DNA of 64,000 nt from Cyanobacteria bacterium UBA3301 (GTDB taxonomy: Bacteria; Cyanobacteriota; Vampirovibrionia; Gastranaerophilales; Gastranaerophilaceae). The notes under the pieces are model-generated. The model was not told where the DNA came from. It was given only the letters and a program-made list of their open reading frames with translations, and made no database searches. Within the stretch, counting starts at the first letter, position 1. The number at the start of each line of letters is the position of its first letter. Shown one piece after another: positions 37,501-44,526 of the stretch. The stretch covers positions 1-64,000 of the forward strand of contig DESZ01000025.1 in assembly GCA_002361485.1 (NCBI GenBank), read 5' to 3'. The translations under genes were made by a program, and so were the position numbers.

Positions 37501-37718
37501 CAAGAATAAGACCGGTTATAATGACAGCTTTGGCAATGATATTGGGAATGCTGCCAATGTCTTTAGGTTTGGGTGAAGGCGGAGAACAAAATGCTCCGAT
37601 TGGCAGAACAGTAATCGGAGGATTACTCTTTGCCACATTTGCCACTCTGGTGATTGTTCCAATGTTATTTGCAATTATGAATAAAAATAAAAAATACAGT
37701 GAGGAATATGGATTATGA
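34563..37718 (+). CDS. RND efflux pump inner-membrane subunit
   Basis: The 1,051-residue transporter has 12 predicted membrane helices in two halves and large periplasmic loops, as in AcrB-type pumps. TM1 is followed by PTDIFPEINTPAVVAVWNYNG. TM4 carries GMALAIGMLVDNSTVVLENI, so the proton-relay pair of AcrB (Asp-Asp) is Asp-Asn here. TM10 reads TIGVSCSNSILVVSFA, with Ser where AcrB has the relay Lys. Such changes occur in other RND subfamilies, so energy coupling may differ in detail. Substrate is unknown. It lies between the OMF and MFP genes, overlapping both (8 nt and 4 nt), which indicates strict co-translation. Confidence 0.92.
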   Translation: MSKFIKAALKYYYTVFVFALFILILGLVAIFFTPTDIFPEINTPAVVAVWNYNGMPAKDVENRIVSIAERAYSANMNDVEHIESQSLYGVGVIKVFLHPGADVNTAITQLSSASQVALNNMPLGIRPPQVIKYTPTTIPVLQVVVSSKKLPLLDVSDLAQNIIKVQMSKVEGSQIPLPMGGLSRQIMVDLDMQKMEARGLTPLAVTETLAEQNVILPSGNAKIGGFDYYITLNNATRTIDEMNMFPIKSKDGETVYLRDIAYIHNGNAVQENVVRHDGVAGSLMTVYKAGKTSTIKVVDGCKKIIPVIKKMVPSGIQMHELFDQSIFVKSSINSVIFEGTLAAILTALMILLFLGSKRSTFIVAVSIPLSILFAIICLSLSGQTLNIMTLSGMALAIGMLVDNSTVVLENILRNKEIYKNRISLQEIICKSASEVAVPTLISTLSICMVFAPIFLMKSATKFLFAPMALSVICAMIGSYLLSNTIVPVMVDKLLKKTEVLKPDTLLYNLHESVNKSFAKLRRIYKQFLVKQVMRNPKKTLQFSAIVIIISFCLLPFIGENFFPNVDAGQIRLHVYAQHGTRIEDTARAFSDIEKTIKTVIPEKEIDTMLDNIGIPVSMLNLAFMDNSQLGMGDGEILISLKKHHKPTQKYIKELRKVLNEKYPNMIFFFQSADMVGKILNFGLASPIDVQIQGEDIKGNYILALNMLEDIKRVKGVADAHVHQITDYPEIKLEVDKVKAANMGLTQAEVAKNMIIALSSSAQAMPAYWVDPENGVNYLLALQVPPYWINSVKDVMDVPLAFSGNKPIRLSNVATIHESTAPSVVNHYDIMPVYDILINIQDRDLDSVADDIHKIVKKYEKQAPRGTFINILGQANAMKTAFASLLSGLLLALILVYLLIVTNFQSWRNPFIIITPVPIALAGILWMLYATDTTFSIQVMMGSIMTIGVSCSNSILVVSFATDKMKKGFNSVRAAVDAGFTRIRPVIMTALAMILGMLPMSLGLGEGGEQNAPIGRTVIGGLLFATFATLVIVPMLFAIMNKNKKYSEEYGL

Positions 37719-38917
37719 TGAATGATATATTGGAAAAAATCAAAAAGCATAAGGTAAAATCAAGTGTAATTGCAATATTTGTTTTTATGTTTTTAGTTGG
37801 TTTTATACCAAAAGTTTCAAGAGATATAATTGCGTGGAAAAATGCAAAAAGTTACGAATATATTGCCCTTTATGAAAATCCGAAAATAGAAAGCGGCGAT
37901 TCATCTCTTGAACTTAGCGGAGAATTGAAACCTTATTTGCACACAGAAATATTTTCAAGAATTAACGGAATAATAAAGAAACGTTATGTTGAATTGGGGG
38001 ATAAGGTTGTACAGGGACAGTTGCTTGCAACTATTGAATCTCCCGATTTGGATGAAGAAGGTCAAAGTGCAAATGCAACACTAATTACCGCTCAAAAGAG
38101 ATTGCTTGAAGCGGAGTATCAATATAATTTTAGCAAACAGAGTTATGACAGATATAATCAATCCTCTGAAGGCGGTGCTATTTCAAAGCAAGAACTTGAT
38201 GCAAAATATAACGAATTTAAAACTGCCGAAATGAACTATCAAGCTGCAAAAGCCGAAGTAAAAAGGGCAAATGCCATGAAAAACAGAATACAAGCGCTTA
38301 TGGATTATAAAAATGTTAGAGCTCCGTTTAACGGAGTAATAAGCAAATATAATGTTGATGTTGGTGCAAATGTTGTTGCCGGAGGAAGCAGTACAAGTAC
38401 AAGTTTGTTTGAAATTCAACAAATTGACAAATTCAGAGTAAGCTTAAATATTCCGCAGAATTACATTCCTTATGTAAAACTCGGTATGACTGTGGATTTA
38501 TATACTCCAAATAATCCTAAAAATAAATTCAAAGGAGTAATTACTCAAAATTCACAAGCATTAGACCCTGTTTCCCGTACTATGGAGGTTGTAGCTATTA
38601 TAAATAATGATGAAGAATCAGGTTTATATCCCGGATTGTATGTAAAATCCGATATTCATATAAATGGTGAAGAAAAGATTATAACAGTCAATCCTGCCTG
38701 TCTGACAACATTAAATACCGGTAGATATGTTATAACAGTGAATAAGGTCGGAAAAATTCATTTCCAAAAAGTTCTTACAGGTCGTGATTTTGGCGATAGG
38801 GTTGAAATTCTGGAAGGTCTTAGAGGGGATGAAAATCTTATAATAAATATAACAGATGACCTAAAAGACGGTCAAACCGTTAAGTGGAGAAAAAATGAAA
38901 TATTAACTCAAAGTTAA
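37715..38917 (+). CDS. RND periplasmic adaptor (membrane fusion protein)
   Basis: This 400-residue adaptor links the RND pump and OMF channel. It has an N-terminal membrane anchor (SSVIAIFVFMFLVGFIP) without a lipobox, a lipoyl/biotinyl-like half motif (RINGIIKKRYVELGDKVVQG and, after the hairpin, VRAPFNGVISKYNVDVGANV), a helical hairpin between them (residues about 120-195), and the beta-barrel and membrane-proximal domains (QALDPVSRTMEVVAIINN). The start overlaps the RND stop (ATGA). The order OMF-RND-MFP is the reverse of the common MFP-RND-OMF order. It ends the operon. Confidence 0.92.
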   Translation: MMNDILEKIKKHKVKSSVIAIFVFMFLVGFIPKVSRDIIAWKNAKSYEYIALYENPKIESGDSSLELSGELKPYLHTEIFSRINGIIKKRYVELGDKVVQGQLLATIESPDLDEEGQSANATLITAQKRLLEAEYQYNFSKQSYDRYNQSSEGGAISKQELDAKYNEFKTAEMNYQAAKAEVKRANAMKNRIQALMDYKNVRAPFNGVISKYNVDVGANVVAGGSSTSTSLFEIQQIDKFRVSLNIPQNYIPYVKLGMTVDLYTPNNPKNKFKGVITQNSQALDPVSRTMEVVAIINNDEESGLYPGLYVKSDIHINGEEKIITVNPACLTTLNTGRYVITVNKVGKIHFQKVLTGRDFGDRVEILEGLRGDENLIINITDDLKDGQTVKWRKNEILTQS

Positions 38918-39007
38918 TATATTAATAAAATTAAAAATTAATGAATTTTGTAAAACAAATCGGTTTTAATATGAAAAAAATAATATCATTATTAATATTT
39001 TTATTAA

Positions 39008-39970
39008 TTAGTTTGCGGCGGAACAGCTCTTTTCATATTTATTTCCGGTTTTTTGTTTCAACATTTGTCATACAAATTTGAATACAAAAACTATATGAAG
39101 AAAAAATGGACAAATGTTATTATGCCTTATTTAATAACATCAATCCCCGGTTTAATTTTCTGTTTTACAATGCCAATAGCGTATAAAAATACTTTTTATG
39201 ATATCCCTTTATTATTACAAATCCCAATGCATTTGGCAGTGGGCAGAGTTCATAATATTCCTGCTTGGTTTATTCCGATGATTGTAATTTTCTTTATATT
39301 TTCTTGGTTATTACTAAAACTGGAGAAAAAAGGCATTTTATATAAACTGCTTCCTCTATTGTTTTTAGTAACAATATTTCTTCCGAGAATCAGTCCTGAA
39401 TATTCTGATTTGATAAATTTAAGTTACCCCGGCAGATACTTAGCCTATGTAAACTATATATTAATGGGCTTTATACACTTTTTGTCTTTGTATATTTTTG
39501 GAATGTTTTGTTCTGCTAATAAAAGTATTATTGACAAATTTTATGATAAAAGAGCTTTACTCTGGACAGGAATGTTGATTACAAGCGGATTAAATATTTA
39601 TTTAACATATAAATTTAATTGGTGTAATTATACAATTTCTAAAACATTTTTAACAATGCTTTTACTCGGATATTTGAAACACTATGATGAATTTATTTTA
39701 TCTCATAATAAAACAAATAAAACGCTTGATTTTATTGCAAAATACAGTTTTGGCTTATTCTTTATTCACTGGTACTGGTTTTTTATATATAATAAGGTAT
39801 TTAATATATCCGGTGTAATAATCTCCGAAAATATTGCGTGTATAATTTTTTGTGTAGCAATTCGTTTTGTAGTTGTAGCCGCATTATCAACTTTAACACT
39901 ATTTGTTATAAAATCTTTGCTGCTTAAAATAAATAAAGATACTAATACAAGAATGTTTATAGGTGTATAA
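39008..39970 (+). pseudogene. N-terminally truncated acyltransferase-3 family membrane protein
   Basis: The frame encodes about 320 residues with some nine hydrophobic segments and reads ALFIFISGFLFQHLSYKF near its beginning, which corresponds to the second membrane helix of acyltransferase-3 proteins. The first 50-60 residues, with the catalytic Arg-His region and start codon, are absent: an in-frame stop lies at 39005-39007. A different frame just upstream encodes MKKIISLLIFLLIS, a signal-peptide-like start of some other gene, so a deletion may have joined two genes. TTG 39053 could begin a shorter product, but no SD supports it. It is a probable relic of a sugar or lipid O-acetyltransferase. 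Confidence 0.65.
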
Positions 39971-40012
39971 CTAACTACACGCATTGATTTTAGTAGATGT
40001 AAAGAACGAGCT

Positions 40013-41401
40013 TTATTCAGGTAAAATAATCCTAAAAGTTGTGCCTTTGCCAATTTCGCTTTCTACATCAACGTTTCCTTTGTGAAGTTGAGCAATATGT
40101 TTTACAATTGCAAGTCCCAGACCGGTACCACCTGATTGTCGGCTTCTAGCTTTATCAGCCCTGTAAAATCTTGTAAACAGCTTATCTAAGTGATTTTCTT
40201 GAATACCTATACCGTAATCTTTAACAGAGATTATGATATTACCGTTTTCTTGCTCTGTAATTACATCAATTTTGGAAGATTGCGAATATTTTATAGCATT
40301 ATTTAAAAGATTTATAACTGCTGTAATAAGTAAATCTTCATTTGCAAAAATTTCTAAATTACATTTAGGTAAAAAGCATATATTTGCATTTTGTATATTG
40401 ATATAAGAAATTGCTTTTTCAACCATTGTATTAAGATTAAAAGTTGTAAAATTTTTGTTTTCGTTAGTTTGTTCAAGTTCGATTTCAGAAAGTGTTAAAA
40501 TATCATTTATTAATTTATTTATATTATCGGTTTGGGAAAGTATTATATCAAAACATTCTCTATCACTGCCTGTTATTGAATTTTTTGTATTTAGAAGTTC
40601 AATTGCAGAATTAATTGTTGCAATTGGTGTTTTTATTTCGTGTGTCATATCTTGAACAAAAATCGAACGATATTCTTCTAATTTTTTTAGTCTTACGATT
40701 TGGTTTTTCAATTTTAGTGTCATTTGTTTTATTGCAATTGATATTTCATGCAGCAATCCTTCTTTTGAAACTTTTATTTCGGTATCCAATTCTCCGTTTG
40801 AAATTTTTACAACGCTATCTTCCAGATTATTAAACGAATTTCTTATTTTAGAAAAAACATACACAAAATATCCGCTCAAAAGAAGCAAGCAAATAATAAA
40901 GAATATAATGATATTTATTTGAGAATTAATTAAAGATGAAATGAACTCATTTTCCAGCAAAACAAGTTCAAGGTAGTATTTTTTATTTTTTATATTAAAT
41001 TCACTAACATCAGATAATTTTTGATGTTTAATTATACTTTTGTATATTTCCCATTTGTTTAATTGTCTGTCGAGTATATGAGTATCAGAATCAAGTTTAT
41101 TATTATCAAGAGCTGTCCCTGCGATTAGGTTTTTATTTTCATCGAAAATTTGAAAAGAAATATCATTTTCACTTTTAAAATTCTCACAATATTCTACTAA
41201 ACCCAATTTATCATTTTTTGACAGATATGGCATTGCAGCCAGTTTTATTTGTTTTTTATAGAAATTTATTTCATTTTTTTCACCGTCTAAATACAAATGA
41301 TTTATTTGAACAAAATTGTATAAAGAAATCACTATAAAAATTGCTAAAATGCCAAGCAGCCATATAATTTTATTTATCCAAAACAAATCTCTTTTTTTCA
41401 T
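40013..41401 (-). CDS. Two-component sensor histidine kinase
   Basis: The 462-residue inner-membrane kinase has TM1 (IIWLLGILAIFIVISLY), a periplasmic sensor of about 130 residues, TM2 (IIIFFIICLLLLSGYFVYVF), a HAMP linker, a HisKA H-box FVQDMTHEIKTPIATI, an N-box NLLNNAIKYS, and DYGIGI and GGTGLGLAIVKHI glycine boxes. All kinase motifs are intact. Its start overlaps the response regulator stop by 4 nt (ATGA). Shared CTAAC boxes suggest that the pair controls the adjacent efflux operon; the signal is unknown. Confidence 0.95.
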   Translation of the reverse strand: MKKRDLFWINKIIWLLGILAIFIVISLYNFVQINHLYLDGEKNEINFYKKQIKLAAMPYLSKNDKLGLVEYCENFKSENDISFQIFDENKNLIAGTALDNNKLDSDTHILDRQLNKWEIYKSIIKHQKLSDVSEFNIKNKKYYLELVLLENEFISSLINSQINIIIFFIICLLLLSGYFVYVFSKIRNSFNNLEDSVVKISNGELDTEIKVSKEGLLHEISIAIKQMTLKLKNQIVRLKKLEEYRSIFVQDMTHEIKTPIATINSAIELLNTKNSITGSDRECFDIILSQTDNINKLINDILTLSEIELEQTNENKNFTTFNLNTMVEKAISYINIQNANICFLPKCNLEIFANEDLLITAVINLLNNAIKYSQSSKIDVITEQENGNIIISVKDYGIGIQENHLDKLFTRFYRADKARSRQSGGTGLGLAIVKHIAQLHKGNVDVESEIGKGTTFRIILPE

Positions 41402-42090
41402 ATGCTTTCCTTAAGCCTATAACCAGAGCCTCTGATTGTTTCTATATCTTGTCCTCTTTGTTCGAGTTTTCTTCTTAAATTTACAATTTGAACATCAACA
41501 GCCCGCTCTGATATATTAAACCCTTCATCTCCTCGAAGTATTGAAAGCAGTGAAGAACGGCTAAAAACTATTCCGATATTTGAAATAAAAGTATCTAAAA
41601 TTTTATATTCAAAATTAGTTAATTCAATTTCTTTATCTTTCAATTTTACAATCATTTTATCTGTATCAATGATAATATCTTTATATTTTTTTATACCGCC
41701 AATAGAGTTCAGTGATTCCAAATGAGCTTTTATCCTTGCCAAAAGAATTTTGTTGCTGAAGGGTTTTGTAATATAATCTATAGCTCCTGATCTAAATCCT
41801 TCTAAAATATCATCTTCCATTTTTTTGGCTGTAATCATGATGACTTTTGTATCTTTGTAAACTTCATCATTTTTGATAATCTTACACAGAGAATATCCGT
41901 CAAGTTCCGGAATCATAACATCAAGCAAAATCAAATCCGGTTTGTCGTTTTTGATAAAATTCAGAGCTTCATTTCCGTCAAATGCGCATCTGATTTTATA
42001 GTAACCGTCAGCTTGAAGCATAAGTTCCATGATTCTGTTTAACTGTATTTCATCTTCCACAATTAGAATTTTTGCATCTTTTATACTCAT
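41398..42090 (-). CDS. OmpR/PhoB-family response regulator
   Basis: The 230-residue protein has a receiver domain (VEDEIQLNRIMELML, phospho-acceptor Asp in LILLDVMIPELDGYS, T/S-K in ITAKK and TKPFSNKILLARI) and a winged-helix output domain (ELTNFEYKILDTFISNIG, ISERAVDVQIVNLRRKLEQ, TIRGSGYRL). It partners the kinase it overlaps. No SD precedes ATG 42090; TATAAT (42102-42097) ends 6 nt before it, suggesting a leaderless transcript. Three 11-nt-spaced CTAAC/T repeats sit 11 nt upstream of that -10, as expected for autoactivation by this family. Confidence 0.96.
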   Translation of the reverse strand: MSIKDAKILIVEDEIQLNRIMELMLQADGYYKIRCAFDGNEALNFIKNDKPDLILLDVMIPELDGYSLCKIIKNDEVYKDTKVIMITAKKMEDDILEGFRSGAIDYITKPFSNKILLARIKAHLESLNSIGGIKKYKDIIIDTDKMIVKLKDKEIELTNFEYKILDTFISNIGIVFSRSSLLSILRGDEGFNISERAVDVQIVNLRRKLEQRGQDIETIRGSGYRLKESI

Positions 42091-42096
42091 AGTTTT

Positions 42097-42140
42097 ATTA
42101 TACTATTAAAATTATTAGCATTTTGTTAGCATTTTGTTAG
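42097..42140 (-). promoter_or_regulatory. Response-regulator promoter with three CTAAC/T repeats
   Basis: On the minus strand, CTAAC (42140-42136), CTAAC (42129-42125) and CTAAT (42118-42114) are spaced exactly 11 nt apart with AAAATG between them. The -10 TATAAT (42102-42097) begins 11 nt after the last repeat. This is the geometry of PhoB/OmpR-type activator boxes that replace the -35. The first repeat abuts the tRNA-end repeat at 42140. Confidence 0.6.
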
Positions 42141-42399
42141 GAAAAGGCGGGATTTATCTTACTTCGCTCGTCGCTGGCGTGGCTTTGTTAGAGCCTAATA
42201 TGCCTTGCGGACAGGTCGCTTTTTTGGGTGCAAAAAAGCGGACATTTATTTGACCCAAACCGGACTTCTCGGACTTTTTTATTCAACCCATTTCCGCCCT
42301 TAGTAAATCGGCAAAATTTGGGTTGCTTCGGGCTTTCACCCTTGCAATGACGTAAATCCCTTCCGACCAAATATTCTGAAAAAAGGCACCAATAAACAA
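42140..42399. repeat. Degenerate tRNA-Ser-end repeat, copy A
   Basis: It begins GGAAAAGGCGGGATTT, matching the 3' end of the tRNA-Ser at 42634 with one change, and ends near CCAATAAAC, matching the tRNA's 5' flank. The inside does not resemble a tRNA and is richer in GC than the surroundings. Its first ~75 bp (ACTTCGCTCG, then GAGCCTAATATG and TGCGGACAG) are shared with copy B. A 60-codon open frame here looks spurious. Confidence 0.6.
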
Positions 42400-42433
42400 T
42401 TAAACCCGACTAACAAAAGTTAATCGGGTTTAA
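42400..42433 (-). terminator. Hairpin downstream of the copy-B tRNA-end repeat
   Basis: Arms 42400-42414 and 42419-42433 pair over 15 bp with one mismatch. On the minus strand the loop region reads ACTTTTGTTA, the same as in the hairpin behind the intact tRNA (42598-42630), so it is probably the duplicated tRNA terminator. Confidence 0.65.
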
Positions 42434-42597
42434 TTCGGAAAAGGTGGGATTTGGGTCACTTCGCTCGCCATCGACGTGACTCCGCTTGAGCCTTATATGT
42501 CCTGCGGACAGCCTATCAACAAGGCTCAATGCTCCGCACCTGGCTCGCTCGTTCAACCCACAAAACGGCAGCTTCGCATCCTCACCCCATCAACATT
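42434..42597. repeat. Degenerate tRNA-Ser-end repeat, copy B
   Basis: TTCGGAAAAGGTGGGATTTG is identical to the tRNA-Ser 3' end and its flank. It is followed by sequence homologous to copy A (ACTTCGCTCGCC, GAGCCTTATATG, TGCGGACAG) and then a GC-richer stretch up to the terminator of the intact tRNA. No tRNA body is present. Confidence 0.65.
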
Positions 42598-42630
42598 AAA
42601 ACGAGAATAACAAAAGTCATTCTCGTTTTA
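42598..42630 (-). terminator. Terminator of the tRNA-Ser gene
   Basis: TAAAACGAGAAT and ATTCTCGTTTTA form a 12-bp perfect stem immediately 3' of the tRNA on the minus strand. Confidence 0.8.
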
Positions 42631-42633
42631 ATT

Positions 42634-42722
42634 CGGAAAAGGTGGGATTTGAACCCACGGTGCAGGTAACCCCACACAACACCTTAGCAGGGTGCCGCCT
42701 TAAGCCACTCGGCCACTTTTCC
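42634..42722 (-). tRNA. tRNA-Ser (GCT anticodon)
   Basis: On the minus strand the acceptor GGAAAAG pairs with CTTTTCC, the D-arm region is GTGGCCGAGTGGCTTAAGGC, the anticodon loop is CTGCTAA with anticodon GCT, a long variable arm is present (typical of Ser), and the T-arm contains GGGTTCAAATCCC. The CCA end is not encoded (AAT follows the discriminator G). It reads AGC/AGT serine codons. The 3' end of this gene is duplicated twice downstream. Confidence 0.95.
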
Positions 42723-42839
42723 AATAAACGGCTATAATCTTTCGATTACCTTTACATCCTAGCATAAACTTATTTTTTTGCAAAGCCTTTAAAATTTTTT
42801 TATCTACGTTATAATAATAGTAACAAGAAAGGCTTTAAT

Positions 42840-43355
42840 ATGATTGAAATGAAAGTTATGGGCATTGCCCTTGATACAAGAACAGGTTCCCCTATAGTAG
42901 TTCTACACGATAAAGAAAACAGACGCGCTCTGCCGATTTGGATTGGCTCTGCCGAAGCAAGTTCTATTATCAGGAAAATCGAAAACCTTTCTGTTTCTCG
43001 CCCCATGACTCACGATTTGATTATTAGTATGGTTGAAAAAACAGGATATGAAATTTCTAAAGTCGAAATCAATGACGTTGAAAAAGAAACATATTTCGCA
43101 ACTATATTCCTCAAAAACGATAAAGACGAAGTCCTCGAAATCGATTCAAGGCCGTCTGATGCAATAGCTATTGCAATTAGAGTTGATGCTCCGATTTTTG
43201 TTAATGCAAAAGTCTTATCAACAGGTTCTGTTTCTACAGATAGTGCAAAAGACGCTCAAGAAGCCGAAGAATTTAAAACATTTATCCAAGATATTAAACC
43301 GTCCGATTTTGCTAAACTTATGAAAGACTCTGAACATCACGAAAGTGATCAATAA
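42840..43355 (+). CDS. Bifunctional nuclease family (DUF151/BFN) protein
   Basis: The 171-residue protein starts with the DUF151 domain: MKVMGIALDTRTGSPIVVL, LPIWIGSAEASSI, RPMTHDLI and IDSRPSDAIAIAIRVDAPIF, all characteristic of the family. Plant and bacterial members have been described as nucleases, and many bacteria carry one copy of unknown role. A C-terminal extension of about 35 residues (DAQEAEEFKTFIQDIKPSDF) resembles the UVR-like tail seen in several members. AAGAAAGG precedes the ATG, and a TATAAT lies about 30 nt upstream. Confidence 0.9.
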   Translation: MIEMKVMGIALDTRTGSPIVVLHDKENRRALPIWIGSAEASSIIRKIENLSVSRPMTHDLIISMVEKTGYEISKVEINDVEKETYFATIFLKNDKDEVLEIDSRPSDAIAIAIRVDAPIFVNAKVLSTGSVSTDSAKDAQEAEEFKTFIQDIKPSDFAKLMKDSEHHESDQ

Positions 43356-43457
43356 TTGTTAAATTTGTAACAAAAAATTCTTTTCTTGAAAATGTGAAAT
43401 TCCTTTTGGTTTTATATATGTGTAACAAAATCCGTAGAACCCCAAGAGAGATTGATT

Positions 43458-43670
43458 ATGATGATGAACAACAAAATCGACGGAATTCAAAGACAGTACA
43501 TGTTTGCGGTTGAACCTGTGAAATTTTTTGAGGCTCAAAAAAATCCACAGGCACAAAAAAGTTCATTTGATTTTAATTTTATTAGTCAAATGAACTCTAA
43601 AGGTTTTAATCCTTTTCACCCAAATGTTCAAACCGAAACAACTGCGAAAAGGCTTGATTTTATGAGTTAA
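43458..43670 (+). CDS. Small orphan protein
   Basis: About 70 residues, with no family recognised. The likely start is one of the clustered ATGs at 43458-43464, after a purine-rich AAGAGAG. The sequence includes YMFAVEPVKFFEAQK and SSFDFNFISQMNSKGF. It has no signal peptide or membrane helix. Its stop codon is shared head-on with the next small gene through TTAA at 43667-43670. Confidence 0.45.
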   Translation: MMMNNKIDGIQRQYMFAVEPVKFFEAQKNPQAQKSSFDFNFISQMNSKGFNPFHPNVQTETTAKRLDFMS

Positions 43671-43888
43671 GCCAAGAAATACACATTTCGTCCCAAAACA
43701 TCGTTGCGAGTTTCAGGTGATAACTCCCCGTTTATTTGCGCTATGCGATTTGTTAAACCGTCAGTATGTGCAATAGGGTTTGTAACACCTTGAGCTACGG
43801 CACGAACACCATTATTTCCGCCTTCGCCAACTTGTCTTGCCGGAGTGAATGTGTTTAGGCCTAATAATTTTGTTACATTAATTCCCAT
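43667..43888 (-). CDS. Small orphan protein
   Basis: A 73-residue protein starting MGINVTKLLGLNTFTPARQV and ending LSPETRNDVLGRNVYFLA; no family recognised. It is Asn/Gly/Val-rich and uncharged in the middle (EGGNNGVRAVAQGVTNPIAH). A GGGAA motif precedes the ATG at 43888. It ends tail-to-tail on the stop of the preceding small gene. Confidence 0.5.
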   Translation of the reverse strand: MGINVTKLLGLNTFTPARQVGEGGNNGVRAVAQGVTNPIAHTDGLTNRIAQINGELSPETRNDVLGRNVYFLA

Positions 43889-43972
43889 AATATTCCCATT
43901 ATTCCCTGTACATTAATATAAAGTATTTTGGGGATAATAAATTGCCTGTTTTTCTCGAAATGTTAAGAAATA

Positions 43973-44137
43973 TTACAATAAAAATATATTATTGCTGTAA
44001 TCAGGTTTGAAATATTGTTTATTGACGTTAAAATTCTGTTCTATAAATCGCCGCGTGAATTCTTCTTTATTTTCTCTGAATTTTCCAAGACCGACATTTG
44101 GAACTTCATCTGTTAAGAAAAATTTTAATAAATTCAT
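43973..44137 (-). CDS. 54-residue hypothetical protein
   Basis: A short frame begins ATG at 44137, with AAGGA nine nt upstream, and encodes MNLLKFFLTDEVPNVGLGKF and onward to NNIFLL. It is rich in Phe, Asn and Lys, and the first residues are weakly hydrophobic. The good ribosome-binding site and otherwise empty interval between 43888 and 44217 support it; no homology is claimed. Confidence 0.5.
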   Translation of the reverse strand: MNLLKFFLTDEVPNVGLGKFRENKEEFTRRFIEQNFNVNKQYFKPDYSNNIFLL

Positions 44138-44216
44138 AATTTTGTTTCCTTATATTTTTTTGTGTGTATAATGTGTTTAATGGTATTTATTAAAAAGTCA
44201 ATAAGGAGAAATAAAA

Positions 44217-44435
44217 ATGACAGAATTAGTTACAAAAGATATGAATATTATTGAAATCGCACAAAAACACCCTGAAAGTATTGAAATTTTCCACAAATAC
44301 GGTTTAGGATGTTTAGGTTGTGCAGCTGCAAGATTTGAAAATTTAGAAGCAGGCGCAAAAGTTCACGGATTTGATGTTAACGCTATGGTTAATGATATCA
44401 ATGCCGCAATTGAAGCTTCTTCTTCAGAATCTTAA
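44217..44435 (+). CDS. DUF1858 redox-disulfide protein
   Basis: The 72-residue protein matches DUF1858 / hybrid-cluster-associated disulfide domains (ScdA-N-like): it opens with VTKDMNIIEIAQKHPESIEI, followed by FHKYGLGCLGCAAARF with a CxxC pair, then GFDVNAMVNDINAAI. A redox or metal-related role in an anaerobe is inferred from the family. It has a strong AAGGAG SD and a TATAAT -10 (near 44169), and ends before a terminator. Confidence 0.85.
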   Translation: MTELVTKDMNIIEIAQKHPESIEIFHKYGLGCLGCAAARFENLEAGAKVHGFDVNAMVNDINAAIEASSSES

Positions 44436-44465
44436 TAAAAGCTTAATTAAAAAATAAAATTTACA

Positions 44466-44491
44466 AAGTCGAGAATATTCTCGGCTTTTTT
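44466..44491 (+). terminator. Rho-independent terminator after the DUF1858 gene
   Basis: AAGTCGAGAATATTCTCGGCTT forms a near-perfect GC-centred hairpin followed by a T-run ending in TTTTTATTTTT. Confidence 0.85.
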
Positions 44492-44526
44492 ATTTTTGGT
44501 TTATAATCAAAAATAGCGAGGAAGAA

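Noticed and set aside
37115..37750. 211-codon frame antisense to the RND pump and adaptor junction
   Set aside because: It is a shadow of membrane-helix codons in a strongly supported operon, without SD or promoter.
42188..42370. 60-codon frame on the minus strand in the repeat region
   Set aside because: It lies wholly within the decayed tRNA-end repeat, has no ribosome-binding site, and its composition follows the GC-richer repeat rather than coding sequence.
43362..43378. Small TTGTTA/TAACAA hairpin after the DUF151 gene
   Set aside because: A six-pair A/T-rich stem followed by a mixed tail is too weak to call a terminator.
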